Source: Streptomyces sp. LUP30 | GTDB taxonomy: Bacteria; Actinomycetota; Actinomycetes; Streptomycetales; Streptomycetaceae | NCBI RefSeq assembly: GCF_001746365.1 | Contig: NZ_MJAJ01000038.1 | Location: forward strand, 6-64,005 | DNA length: 64,000 nt | Reading direction: 5' to 3' | Shown: positions 48,601 to 55,633 of the stretch, piece by piece | Position numbering within the stretch: position 1 is the stretch's first letter | Layout: each line of letters opens with the position of its first letter | Made by a program: the position numbers and the translations under genes | The notes under the pieces: generated by a model | Databases searched by the model: none | Seen by the model: the letters and a program-made list of their open reading frames with translations, nothing else | What the model was told of the DNA's origin: nothing

Positions 48601-50153
48601 TCCGCGCTGTCGTAGGAGAAGGCGCTTTCGTAACCCATGGCGCAGGCGACGGCCGCGATGAGCCGCCAGTCGGCCATGGCCTCTCCCGGCGCGTCGGCGG
48701 CCGGGCGGGCGAGGGTGAGATTGCGCTCGCTGTTGATCAGGACGCCCTCGGTCTCGGTCCACAGGGCGCCGGGCAGGACGACGTCGGCGTAGGCGTTGGT
48801 CTCGGTGTCGGCGAAGACGTCCTGCGTGACGACGAACTCCGCGGCTTCCAGCCCCTCGATGACCGTCCTGCGGTTGGCGACCGAGGCGACCGGGTTGGTG
48901 CAGATGATCCAGCAGGCCTTGATGTCCTTGTCGGCCAGCTTGCGGAACAGCTCCACGGTGCCCTTGCCGACGCCGTCCGCCCTGATGGTGCCCGGTTCGA
49001 TCCCCCACATCCGCTCGACGAAGGCACGGTCGGCGTCCACGAGGACGGAGCGCTGCCCGGGCAGCCCCGGCCCCATGTAACCCATTTCCCGGCCGCCCAT
49101 GGCGTTGGGCTGACCGGTGAGGGAGAAGGGACCGCTGCCCGGGCGGCAGATCGCGCCCGTGGCGAGGTGCAGGTTGATGAGCGCGTTGGTGTTCCAGGTG
49201 CCGTGCGTGGACTGGTTGAGGCCCATGGTCCAGCAGCTGGTCCACTCCCCCGCCTCACCGATCAGCCGGGCGGCCTCCCGCAGGTCGGCCTCCGGTATGC
49301 CGGTGAGCTCCGCGACGGTGGCGGGCGCGTAGTCCGCGAGGAACTCCGGCATCGCCTCCCAGCCCTCGGTGTACGCGGCGACGAAGTCGGGGTCGGTGTG
49401 GCCGTTCTCGTGCAGAAGGTGCAGCAGACCGTTGAGCAGGGCGAGGTCGGTGCCCGGCCTGACCTGGAGGAACAGGTCCGCCTTGGCGGCGGTGGCGGTG
49501 CGGCGGGGGTCGACCACGATCAGTTTCGCACCCGCTTTCACCCGGTCCATCATCCGCAGGAAGAGGATGGGGTGGCAGTCGGCCATGTTGGAGCCGATGA
49601 CGAGGAAGACGTCTGCCCGGTCGAGGTCCTCATAGGAGCCGGGCGGACCGTCGGCGCCCAGAGACAGCTTGTAACCGGTTCCCGCGCTTGCCATGCACAG
49701 TCGGGAGTTCGACTCGATCTGGTTGGTGCGGAGGTAACCCTTGGCGAGCTTGTTCGCCAGATACTGCGCTTCCAGGCTCATCTGGCCGGACACGTAGAGG
49801 GCGACCGCGTCGGGGCCGTGCTCGTCGACGATCTTCCGCAGCCGTCGCGCCGTCTCGGCGATGGCCGTCTCCACGGGGGCGGGCTCCGGCTCCTCGCCGC
49901 GGTCCGAGCGGACCAGGGCGGTGCTCAGGCGGCCGGGTGCGGCGAGCATGTCGGCGGTGGTCGCGCCCTTGGTGCACAGCCGGCCGAAGTTCGCCGGATG
50001 CCGCTTGTCGCCGGACGCCTTCAGCACGGTACGGCGGCCGTCGGGCCCGAAGGCGATGTCGAGGACCATGCCGCAGCCGACACCGCAGTACGAGCAGACC
50101 GTGCGCACCTTCGTCTCGGTCGCGCAGTCGGTCCGCGGGTCCGGCGCGGCCAC
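45699..50153 (-). CDS. Assimilatory nitrate reductase fused to sulfite-reductase-type flavoprotein
   Basis: A 1484-residue fusion. Residues 1-720 form a molybdopterin oxidoreductase of the NasA/NarB type: [4Fe-4S] Cys in TVCSYCGVGCGM (Cys20, 23, 27) and RLCTKG, then VYSGQM-like 'LYVSGQMSLEAQYLANKLAK', 'MGLNQSTHGTWNTNALIN', and the C-terminal MGD-binding NTGRLQHQWHT. Residues ~870-1015 are a flavodoxin domain (ILWASQTGTAEDFAA, ITSTFGDGDAPDNG). After a Pro/Thr/Val linker (about 1018-1108), residues ~1110-1484 form an FAD/NADPH unit ending in KRYVRDVY, as in CysJ. It would pass NADPH electrons through FAD and FMN to nitrate in one chain. The GTG at 50153 has AAAGGGG five to six bases upstream. 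Confidence 0.93.
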   Translation of the reverse strand: MAAPDPRTDCATETKVRTVCSYCGVGCGMVLDIAFGPDGRRTVLKASGDKRHPANFGRLCTKGATTADMLAAPGRLSTALVRSDRGEEPEPAPVETAIAETARRLRKIVDEHGPDAVALYVSGQMSLEAQYLANKLAKGYLRTNQIESNSRLCMASAGTGYKLSLGADGPPGSYEDLDRADVFLVIGSNMADCHPILFLRMMDRVKAGAKLIVVDPRRTATAAKADLFLQVRPGTDLALLNGLLHLLHENGHTDPDFVAAYTEGWEAMPEFLADYAPATVAELTGIPEADLREAARLIGEAGEWTSCWTMGLNQSTHGTWNTNALINLHLATGAICRPGSGPFSLTGQPNAMGGREMGYMGPGLPGQRSVLVDADRAFVERMWGIEPGTIRADGVGKGTVELFRKLADKDIKACWIICTNPVASVANRRTVIEGLEAAEFVVTQDVFADTETNAYADVVLPGALWTETEGVLINSERNLTLARPAADAPGEAMADWRLIAAVACAMGYESAFSYDSAEQIFEEIKQAHNPVTGYDLRGVTYDRLRAAPVQWPAATADGPDRNPVRYVDDDGSLTFPTPSGRAVFHPRPHVPPAEMPDDDYPFVLNTGRLQHQWHTLTKTARVAKLNKLDPGPFVEVHPEDAAALGLADGDSVEVASRRGRAVLPAVVTDRVLPGSCFAPFHWNDLFGEYLSVNAVTSDAVDPLSFQPELKVCAVSLTKVSTPVSVQFPSAEAPVATTPAVPVGTQALVPATAGARAMATAAGAALGSATVTDAVPGEVPARLAGGTLVPTAVQPSAAAVFGLDPAPPPVLTELERRYLVGFLAGIPAGAPGVPVLPPDAPFSPEHAIWVNGTLAGMYSRTAAAPASAPARQVVILWASQTGTAEDFAAATAARITEGGHAASLVAMDEADPAALPSDADLLLITSTFGDGDAPDNGAGFWDGLAELGTGRLEGRRYAVLAFGDSSYDDFCGHGRRLDRRMDELGALRLAPRTDCEPDYETEAEAWLDQVLTALKEATELQPAVTSEPSAGQSAPVAKAVPHAVTATPVTPNAVPPTPVPSNPIASPSITSPTVTASPLASAPTIGVPTNAVPTVAVPPAAAPPPGAPARTRRPAPVTARLTGNRLLSRPGSGKEVRRFTFDTRDSETPLVYEAGDALGVRPLNSPDLVAEWLAVTGLDAHSRVRLNGVGEAPLGEALLRHLDITRITPALLRFTADRTRDPRELRKLLRPDNKDELAKWSWGRQAVDVAAEFGVRADAQDWAEQLGRLQPRLYSISSSPLTDPHLVSLTVSVVRYENLAGRPRQGVCSPFLADAGPGAEVPVHVQRSPHFRPPADPATPMVMVGPGTGVAPFVGFLQERRERGHRGPNWLFFGEQRRATDFYYEEELTALLADGALARLDTAFSRDQRAKVYVQDRIREHGSQLWSWLRDGAHFYVCGDASRMAKDVDRALRDVAVVHGGLGEAEAAAYVKQLASDKRYVRDVY

Positions 50154-50642
50154 GGGCGCCCCTTTCTGTCTGGCGATCAGCCTGGTGAGAGGCTCTTCTG
50201 CAAGCCTCCACGACCGTACGAACCGTGCATTACACAGGTGTCTCCCGGACCGGCGGCCGGGGGTTAAGCCCGGCGCACAGCGAGCGGCGGCCGGATGTGA
50301 GCGACCGATCCGCCCCACCAGGGGGCGGTCGGGTCGCCCACCGTCCAGGCTGAGCTCCGTCCGGACGGGGACCCCCGGGGCGGGGGCCGAGGAGCGTTGG
50401 GGGGGGCGGAGGGGCGGAGGGTCGAGGAGAGCATGGAGGGGCCGAGGAGCCGAGGGGGCCGAGGAGCGTGGAGGAGCCGCCGAGTGCGGGGAGACCCTTT
50501 GCCTGGACCTGATGGCATGGTCGCGTCAAATCTGTCACGCTTCCGGCAGCCGCCGCGCGCACCGCCCTCCGGCACACCCACACCGTGAGGGACAGCAACC
50601 GAGCAGGCGGCCGGAAACCCGGCCGCCGCAAAGGAGCCATGT
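50154..50642. other. Divergent intergenic region between the nitrate reductase and M1 peptidase genes
   Basis: 489 bases without a gene. It holds promoters for both directions, an imperfect CCGAGGAGC-rich purine tract (about 50385-50490) with a G-quadruplex motif, and a lower-GC patch at 50505-50545. I looked for a GlnR box near the nitrate reductase start and did not find a convincing one. Confidence 0.5.
50399..50421 (+). other. G-quadruplex-forming run
   Basis: Eight G (50399-50406), then GGGG and GGG separated by CGGA/CGGA; with the octamer split in two this gives four G-runs with short loops on the plus strand, in the non-coding region upstream of the M1 peptidase gene. Confidence 0.6.
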
Positions 50643-52652
50643 GTGAGACCCACGCCCCGCAAGGCCCTCGCCGCGAGCGCACTCACCCTCGCCGCGATGG
50701 CCGCCGTCTCGCTTCCCGCCACCACCGCGGCAGCCGCACCGGCTGCCGCTTCGTCCGGGAGGGTCGCGTCCGCCTCGTCCGTCACGCCCCTGGACGCCGG
50801 CCCGGCGGCGGCCGTCGCCCCCCGCAAGGCCGTCCCCGCGCAGGTTGCCGAGCCCCGGGGCTCCGCCGCCGCGGACGGTCCCGTGTCCGGAAAGGCGGCC
50901 CCGGCGGCCGCCGTCTGCGCGCCCGCCCAGGTCGTCGCCAACGGAGGCTTCGAGAGCGGCGTCTCGCCGTGGACGCAGTCCTCGACCAGTGTGATCACCA
51001 GCCGCACCGGCCAGACCGCTCACGGCGGCGCCGCCTTCGCCTGGCTGGACGGCGTCGGCGGCACCCACACCGACTCGCTCTCCCAGAGCGTCACGATCCC
51101 GTCCGGATGCGCGACCGCCACCCTCACCTTCTGGCTGCACATCGACACCGCCGAGACGACGTCGTCCACCGCGTACGACAAACTGACGGCCAAGATCGGC
51201 ACGACGACCCTGGCCACGTACTCCAACCTCGACAAGAACACCGGCTACGTGCGCAAGTCGTTCGACGTGTCGGCCTTCGCCGGCCAGACCGTCAGCCTCG
51301 CCTTCACCGGCACGGAGGACTCCAGCCTTCAGTCGAGCTTCGTCCTCGACGACATCGCGCTCGACACCTCCGGCGCCACCGTGCCGCCGGCCGACTCCAC
51401 CCGCACCCCGGCCGCCCCGTCGTACACCGTCAGCCTCACCGGCAACACGGCCGGCACGGTCTGGACCGGTCACGAGAGCGCGACCTTCACCAACGCCTCC
51501 TCCGCCCCGCTCAGCGAGGTGTACCTGCGGCTGTGGGACAACTACCACGGCACCTGCTCCGCGATGCCGATCACGGTCGGCAACGTGACGGGCGGCACCG
51601 CCGGCGCCCTCTCGGTCGCCTGCACGGCGTTGCAGATCACCCTCGCCGCACCCCTGACCCAGGGACAGAGCGCCACGATCGGCTTCGACCTCGGCATCAC
51701 CGTGCCCAGCGGCGCCGACCGGTTCGGCCATGACGGGGCGTTCGCCTTCATCGGCAACGCGCTGCCCGTGCTGGCGGTCAAGGACGGGGCGGGCTGGCAC
51801 CTGGACCCGTACACGAACAACGGCGAGTCGTTCTACTCGCTGGCCGCCGACTTCAAGGTCACCCTCGACCACCCGACGAGCCTGCTGGTGCCGGCCACCG
51901 GGACCTCGGTCGACACCGCCGGCTCCAGCGGCCGCACCGTCACCACGGCGACCGCCACCAAGGTGCGCGACTTCGCGTGGGCGGCAGGCCCGTTCAGCAA
52001 GATCTCCGGGACCTCTGCCGCCGGGACGGCGATCAACGTCTACTCCGTCACCGGCATCAGCTCCGCCGACGCCCAGTCGATGCTCACCACCGCCAAGAGC
52101 GCCGTGGACGCCCACGCGGCCCGCTTCGGCGCGTACCCCTACGGTGAGCTGGACGCGGTCATCGACAACAACTACTGGTTCGGCGGCATGGAGTACCCCG
52201 GCTTCGTCCTCGACCTGGTCAGCACCACGGCGCTGACCCACGAGATCGGTCACCAGTGGTGGTACGGGATCGTCGGCGACGACGAGTACAACAGCCCCTG
52301 GCTGGACGAGTCCTTCACCGACTACTCCACCGACCTGGCGCAGGGCAAGACGGGCAGCGGTTGCTGGAGCAGCGTCTCGTGGGCCTCGTCGGCAGAGAAG
52401 ATCACCGACTCGATGGCCTACTGGGACGCCCACTCCTCCCGGTACTCGACCGTCGTCTACGGGTACGGGAAGTGCGCTCTGCACGATCTGCGGCGGCTCA
52501 TCGGCGACACGGCGATGGCCAAGCTGCTGAAGGACTACGCCACTTCGCACTGGTACGGCGTCTCGACCACGGCCGAGTTCAAGGCCGCCGCCCAGGCCGC
52601 CACGACCACGGACCTGACGTCGTTCTGGACCACTCACCGTATCGACGGGTGA
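50643..52652 (+). CDS. Secreted M1 family zinc metallopeptidase
   Basis: A 669-residue exported protein. The Sec signal peptide covers about residues 1-35 (RKALAASALTLAAMAAVSLP then AAA). A ~150-residue jelly-roll-like domain (VVANGGFESGVSPWTQSSTS to FVLDDIALDT) resembles carbohydrate-binding or MAM-like modules. The M1 catalytic part shows the exopeptidase-type substrate loop FGGMEYPGFVL (GxMEN family motif, here with Y for N), the zinc motif TALTHEIGHQWWYG (HEXXH near residue 533) and the third ligand in SPWLDESFTDYS. The GTG at 50643 has AAGGAG upstream. Gly-Gly-Met-Glu-Tyr instead of Gly-x-Met-Glu-Asn is common in the secreted Streptomyces members. It likely degrades extracellular peptides. 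Confidence 0.92.
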   Translation: MRPTPRKALAASALTLAAMAAVSLPATTAAAAPAAASSGRVASASSVTPLDAGPAAAVAPRKAVPAQVAEPRGSAAADGPVSGKAAPAAAVCAPAQVVANGGFESGVSPWTQSSTSVITSRTGQTAHGGAAFAWLDGVGGTHTDSLSQSVTIPSGCATATLTFWLHIDTAETTSSTAYDKLTAKIGTTTLATYSNLDKNTGYVRKSFDVSAFAGQTVSLAFTGTEDSSLQSSFVLDDIALDTSGATVPPADSTRTPAAPSYTVSLTGNTAGTVWTGHESATFTNASSAPLSEVYLRLWDNYHGTCSAMPITVGNVTGGTAGALSVACTALQITLAAPLTQGQSATIGFDLGITVPSGADRFGHDGAFAFIGNALPVLAVKDGAGWHLDPYTNNGESFYSLAADFKVTLDHPTSLLVPATGTSVDTAGSSGRTVTTATATKVRDFAWAAGPFSKISGTSAAGTAINVYSVTGISSADAQSMLTTAKSAVDAHAARFGAYPYGELDAVIDNNYWFGGMEYPGFVLDLVSTTALTHEIGHQWWYGIVGDDEYNSPWLDESFTDYSTDLAQGKTGSGCWSSVSWASSAEKITDSMAYWDAHSSRYSTVVYGYGKCALHDLRRLIGDTAMAKLLKDYATSHWYGVSTTAEFKAAAQAATTTDLTSFWTTHRIDG

Positions 52653-52665
52653 TCCCGGACCGTCG

Positions 52666-52830
52666 GTCGGCCTGCCGGGCGAAGGCCCCGTAGGCCCGCT
52701 CGTCGAAGAGGACGAACCTGATCTCCTCGGCATGCGTCCGCGCGGCCCGGACCGTCTCCACGGCGGTCCGGGCCGCGTCGTCCGTCGGCCGGCCGTGGAT
52801 GCCCGCCGAGACCGCCGACCGGGATCGGGC
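52666..52830 (-). pseudogene. Remnant of a second macro-domain gene (C-terminal fragment)
   Basis: In one minus-strand frame the sequence reads GIHGRPTDDAARTAVETV followed by EEIRFVLFDERAYGAFARQ. This aligns with the C-terminus of the intact macro gene at 53343-53852 (GVYRWPMEDAARIAVETV and EEVRFVLFDARAYEAFAER). The DNA also matches, with CGTCGAAGAGGACGAACC shared exactly. The N-terminal two thirds of the domain, with the ADP-ribose loops, are absent and no start codon is available, so this is a decayed duplicate. Confidence 0.75.
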
Positions 52831-52924
52831 AGACGAGCCGAGCGGGAGCGGTCGGCCGTGGTCGTTCGGCTGCCGGTGCGAGGGGACGCGCAGGGCGTCT
52901 CGCGGGTCCCAGGCTGCCTCACCC

Positions 52925-53260
52925 CTCCTCCGGCGCAATAGACGCCGAGCGCCCGCATGTCGTTGGCGGTGAACACAGCGGTGGGGCGATCGGGGCGGGA
53001 CAGCAACTACCGCACTGCGCACCCGTGTTCGCGCGTGATCCGGGTCGTCACCACCAGGCCGGGCTCCACCGGCAGTCCGGCCTCCGCGAGGACGGACGAG
53101 TACCCGGACAACCTGGCGGGGCAGAAGGAGTGGTCAGGCCCGCTGATCATCACGAGGCCGGGCCGCCCGCGGTCCCGGCGATACGGCGGCCGAACTCCTC
53201 GCCCGGTCGGGGGAGTCGGTGACGATGTCGTCCAGGCCCTCGATGAACCGGCCGGCGCAG
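52925..53260 (-). pseudogene. Broken LacI family regulator (ligand domain only)
   Basis: Fragments in two minus-strand frames together resemble the ligand-binding half of a LacI repressor: FIEGLDDIVTDSPDRA in one frame, then MISGPDHSFCPARLSGYSSV and LAEAGLPVEPGLVV in another, then after an in-frame TAG (53007-53009, probably a former CAG) LLSRPDRPTAVFTANDMRAL and GVYCA. The matching Streptomyces pattern is 'isGp..s....R..Gy...la.aGlp.dp.lv' and 'll..pdrPTAvFa.ND..AlGvy'. The DNA-binding domain is missing and at least one frameshift plus a nonsense codon are present, so it cannot be functional. Confidence 0.8.
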
Positions 53261-53342
53261 GGGTGGTGGACGGCTGCGGCGGGCGGCGCCGGACAGCGAC
53301 CCTGCCCGGCGAGCCGAGTCCGCCCGCACCCACCTGCGGGCC

Positions 53343-53852
53343 TCAGCCGAGTCGCTCGGCGAACGCCTCGTACGCTCGGGCGTCGAAGAGGACGAACCGC
53401 ACTTCTTCGACGCCCGTCGGCGTGTTCAGGACCGTCTCCACGGCAATGCGGGCCGCATCCTCCATCGGCCACCGGTACACGCCGGTGGAGATCGCCGGGA
53501 ACGCGACCGTCCGCGCACCCAACTCGTCCGCCACGCGCAGAGACTCCCGGTAACAGGAGGCGAGAAGAGGGGCATCGCCGCCGCCGGCCTGCCAGACCGG
53601 CCCCACGGTGTGGATCACCCAGCGCGCGTCCAGCTCACCCGCGGTCGTGGCGACCGCCTGGCCGGTGGCGAGCCCCTTGCCGTAGGAGGAGGCGCGCAGA
53701 CGGCGGCAGTCGGCGAGGATCTCGGGGCCGCCCCGGCGGTGGATCGCACCGTCGACGCCACCGCCGCCGAGCAGTGAGGAGTTGGCCGCGTTGACGATGG
53801 CGTCCACGGACTGGCGTGTGATGTCGCCCTGGACGAGGGTGATCGTGGTCAT
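53343..53852 (-). CDS. Macro-domain protein (O-acetyl-ADP-ribose deacetylase-like)
   Basis: A 169-residue stand-alone macro domain. It shows the MacroD-type motifs: ITLVQGDITRQSVDAIVNAA with the catalytic-region Asn/Asp, SSLLGGGGVDGAIHRRGG (distal phosphate loop), GQAVATTAGELDARWVIHTV, and FPAISTGVYRWPMEDAARIA. Such proteins hydrolyse O-acetyl-ADP-ribose, the sirtuin by-product, or mono-ADP-ribosyl esters on proteins. The ATG at 53852 is preceded by TATACA with seven bases between, which suggests a leaderless transcript. It lies 34 bases downstream of the oxidoreductase gene on the same strand. A decayed second copy lies beyond the LacI remnant. Confidence 0.95.
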   Translation of the reverse strand: MTTITLVQGDITRQSVDAIVNAANSSLLGGGGVDGAIHRRGGPEILADCRRLRASSYGKGLATGQAVATTAGELDARWVIHTVGPVWQAGGGDAPLLASCYRESLRVADELGARTVAFPAISTGVYRWPMEDAARIAVETVLNTPTGVEEVRFVLFDARAYEAFAERLG

Positions 53853-53859
53853 GACCGTG

Positions 53860-53865
53860 TGTATA
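53860..53865 (-). promoter_or_regulatory. Possible -10 box of the macro gene
   Basis: TATACA on the minus strand, ending seven bases before the ATG, is the best -10-like hexamer near any start in this window. A matching -35 is not clear. If active, the macro gene has its own promoter inside the oxidoreductase-macro gap. Confidence 0.45.
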
Positions 53866-53886
53866 CCAACGGGAACCGCCGTCCGC

Positions 53887-55308
53887 TCACCTTTGCTGCC
53901 GCAGACTGCGCCACACGGCCTTCGCCGCGTTGTGGCCCGACATGCCGTGCACACCCGGCCCGGGCGGTGTGGCCGACGAGCAGATGAAGACGGCCGGGTG
54001 CGGGGTGGCGTAGGGATACGCGGTCAGCTTGGGACGCAGCAGGGCCTGGAGCCCGGAGACCGCCCCGGTGGCGATGTCCCCGCCGACGTAGTTGGCGTTG
54101 CGGGCGGCGAGTTCGGCGGGGCCGGCCGTGGCACGGGCGAGGACGCGGTCGCGGAACCCCGGGGCGAAGCGCTCCAGTTGGCGTTCCATGACGTCGGTGA
54201 GATCGCCGGTCCAGCCGTTGGGCACATGGCCGTACGCCCAGAAGACGTGTCTGCCGGCCGGGGCTCGGCTGGGGTCGACCACGCTGGGCTGCACCGTGAT
54301 CATGAAGGGTCGGTCGGGCGCCCGGCCCTCGCGCGAGACGGCCCGCAGCGCGGCGCCGATCTCCGCGCTGTCCGCGCCGATCTGCACGGTGCCGGCGCTC
54401 CGGGCCTCCTTCGCCGTCCATGGGACCGGCCCGTCGAGGGCATAGTCGATCTTGAAGACGCCGGGTCCGTACTTGTACCCCTCGTAGTGGTTGCCGAAGC
54501 CCGCGATGCGGGCCAGGGCGGTGGGCGAGGTGTCGAAGACGTAGGCGCGAGCCGGAGGCAGGTCGTCCAGGCGCTTGACGTCGTAGTCGGTGTGGATGCT
54601 GCCGCCGAGGTCCTCGAGGTAGGCCGCGAGCGCGTCCGAGAGGGACTGGGATCCGCCGCGGGCCACCGGCCAGCCGCGGGCGTGCGCGGCGAGGGCGAAG
54701 ACGAGGCCCACGGCACCGGTGGCCAAGCCGGTCAGCGGGGCCATGACATGGGCGACGAGCCCGGCGAAGAGGGTCCTGGCGGGCTCGTCGCGAAAGCGCC
54801 GGACGAGCCAGCTGGACGGCGGCAGGCCGACCAGGCCGAAGCGGGCCAGGGTGACCGGGTCGCGCGGGAGCGCGGTCAGCGGCAACGACATGAAGTCGCG
54901 GGCCAGGGTGTCCCACTTGGGCAGGAAGGGTTCGACCAGGCGGCGGTACGCGCCCGCGTCACGTGGGCCGAAGGAGGCGGCCGTCTCGGCGACCGACCGG
55001 GACAGCACCGCGGCGCTGCCGTCGAGGAACGGGTGGACCATGGGCAGCTCGGCGTGCAGCCACTCCAGGCCGTAGCGTTCCAGCGGCATGGCGCGGAAGG
55101 CGGGCGAGTTGACGCCCAGGGGGTGTGCGGCGGAGCACGGGTCGTGACGGAAGCCGGGCAGGGTGAGTTCCTCGGTGCGGACTCCTCCGCCCACGGTGCC
55201 CCGCGCCTCGAACAGCGCCACGGAGAAGCCGCGCCTGGCCAGCTCCACCGCTGCGGTCAGCCCGTTGGGCCCCGCTCCCACCACGACCGCATCGAGCATC
55301 GACGGCAC
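53887..55308 (-). CDS. NAD(P)/FAD-dependent oxidoreductase (phytoene-desaturase-like)
   Basis: A 473-residue flavoprotein. The FAD loop is DAVVVGAGPNGLTAAVELAR with the ribose-binding Glu in VALFEARGTVGGGVRTEEL, then HDPCSAAHPLGVNSPAF and the C-terminal FAD-contact region VFICSSATPPGPGVHGMSGHN. This is the crtI/PYROXD2 group, whose Streptomyces members are mostly uncharacterised; no carotenoid synthesis genes are near, so a phytoene substrate is not supported. The GTG at 55308 has AAGGGG five bases upstream; the ATG three codons later is poorly spaced. It is followed by the macro gene, 34 bases on. Confidence 0.85.
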   Translation of the reverse strand: MPSMLDAVVVGAGPNGLTAAVELARRGFSVALFEARGTVGGGVRTEELTLPGFRHDPCSAAHPLGVNSPAFRAMPLERYGLEWLHAELPMVHPFLDGSAAVLSRSVAETAASFGPRDAGAYRRLVEPFLPKWDTLARDFMSLPLTALPRDPVTLARFGLVGLPPSSWLVRRFRDEPARTLFAGLVAHVMAPLTGLATGAVGLVFALAAHARGWPVARGGSQSLSDALAAYLEDLGGSIHTDYDVKRLDDLPPARAYVFDTSPTALARIAGFGNHYEGYKYGPGVFKIDYALDGPVPWTAKEARSAGTVQIGADSAEIGAALRAVSREGRAPDRPFMITVQPSVVDPSRAPAGRHVFWAYGHVPNGWTGDLTDVMERQLERFAPGFRDRVLARATAGPAELAARNANYVGGDIATGAVSGLQALLRPKLTAYPYATPHPAVFICSSATPPGPGVHGMSGHNAAKAVWRSLRQQR

Positions 55309-55633
55309 TTCGACCCCTTCGTCAGCCGGTGGCCCCGTAGACCGGTGGCCCCCGCAGTCAGGATATGCCGGGGGTAGGACGACACCCGCGGCGCGGGGGG
55401 ACGAACCGGAGATCGGATCCGCTCACGCCGAGTGGCCCCACGCCCGGTCGACGGTCCGGCACGCGGACGGAGGCGGGCCCCACGCACGACCGGTGGTCCG
55501 ACGCACGACCGGTCGCCCGCCGCACGACCGGTGCTCCCACGCATGGCAGGACGCCCGACGCGCCGCCGGTGCTCCCGGGCACGGCCGGTGCTCCCCAGCG
55601 CGGCCGGTGCTCCCGAACGCGTGGTGGGACCGT
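55309..55633. other. Intergenic region with a minisatellite
   Basis: 325 bases without a gene, upstream of the oxidoreductase gene and downstream of the inositol-phosphatase-like gene. Most of the right half is the 19-bp repeat array listed separately; the open frames across it are a by-product of the repeat. Confidence 0.6.
55484..55616. repeat. Tandem repeat, seven copies of a 19-bp unit
   Basis: Seven contiguous 19-mers (starts at 55484, 55503, 55522, 55541, 55560, 55579, 55598) fit the consensus GCRCGRCCGGTGCTCCCRN; the fourth copy is the most divergent. The unit is not a multiple of three, so it is not a coding repeat, and there are no unique spacers, so it is not CRISPR. It is a GC-rich minisatellite lying downstream of the inositol-phosphatase-like gene. 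Copy number may vary between strains. Confidence 0.92.

Noticed and set aside
43445..49680. Repeated TAACCGGTTA palindromes (for example near 43450 and 48550) as operators
   Set aside because: They lie inside coding sequence where they encode Val-Thr-Gly-Tyr; coincidence of codon use is the simpler explanation.
50154..50260. GlnR box for the nitrate reductase
   Set aside because: Partial GTAAT/GTTCG matches occur in the leader, but the a-site/b-site spacing and core bases do not fit the consensus.
47031..50267. A 1078-residue plus-strand open frame opposite the nitrate reductase
   Set aside because: It is the antisense of the GC-rich reductase gene, with no recognisable domain.
53782..55377. 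A 531-residue plus-strand open frame opposite the oxidoreductase
   Set aside because: Gly/Arg-rich shadow frame; the flavoprotein on the minus strand accounts for the region.
55484..55616. Possible CRISPR array
   Set aside because: The 19-mers are contiguous with no unique spacers between them and no cas genes are present; it is a tandem minisatellite.
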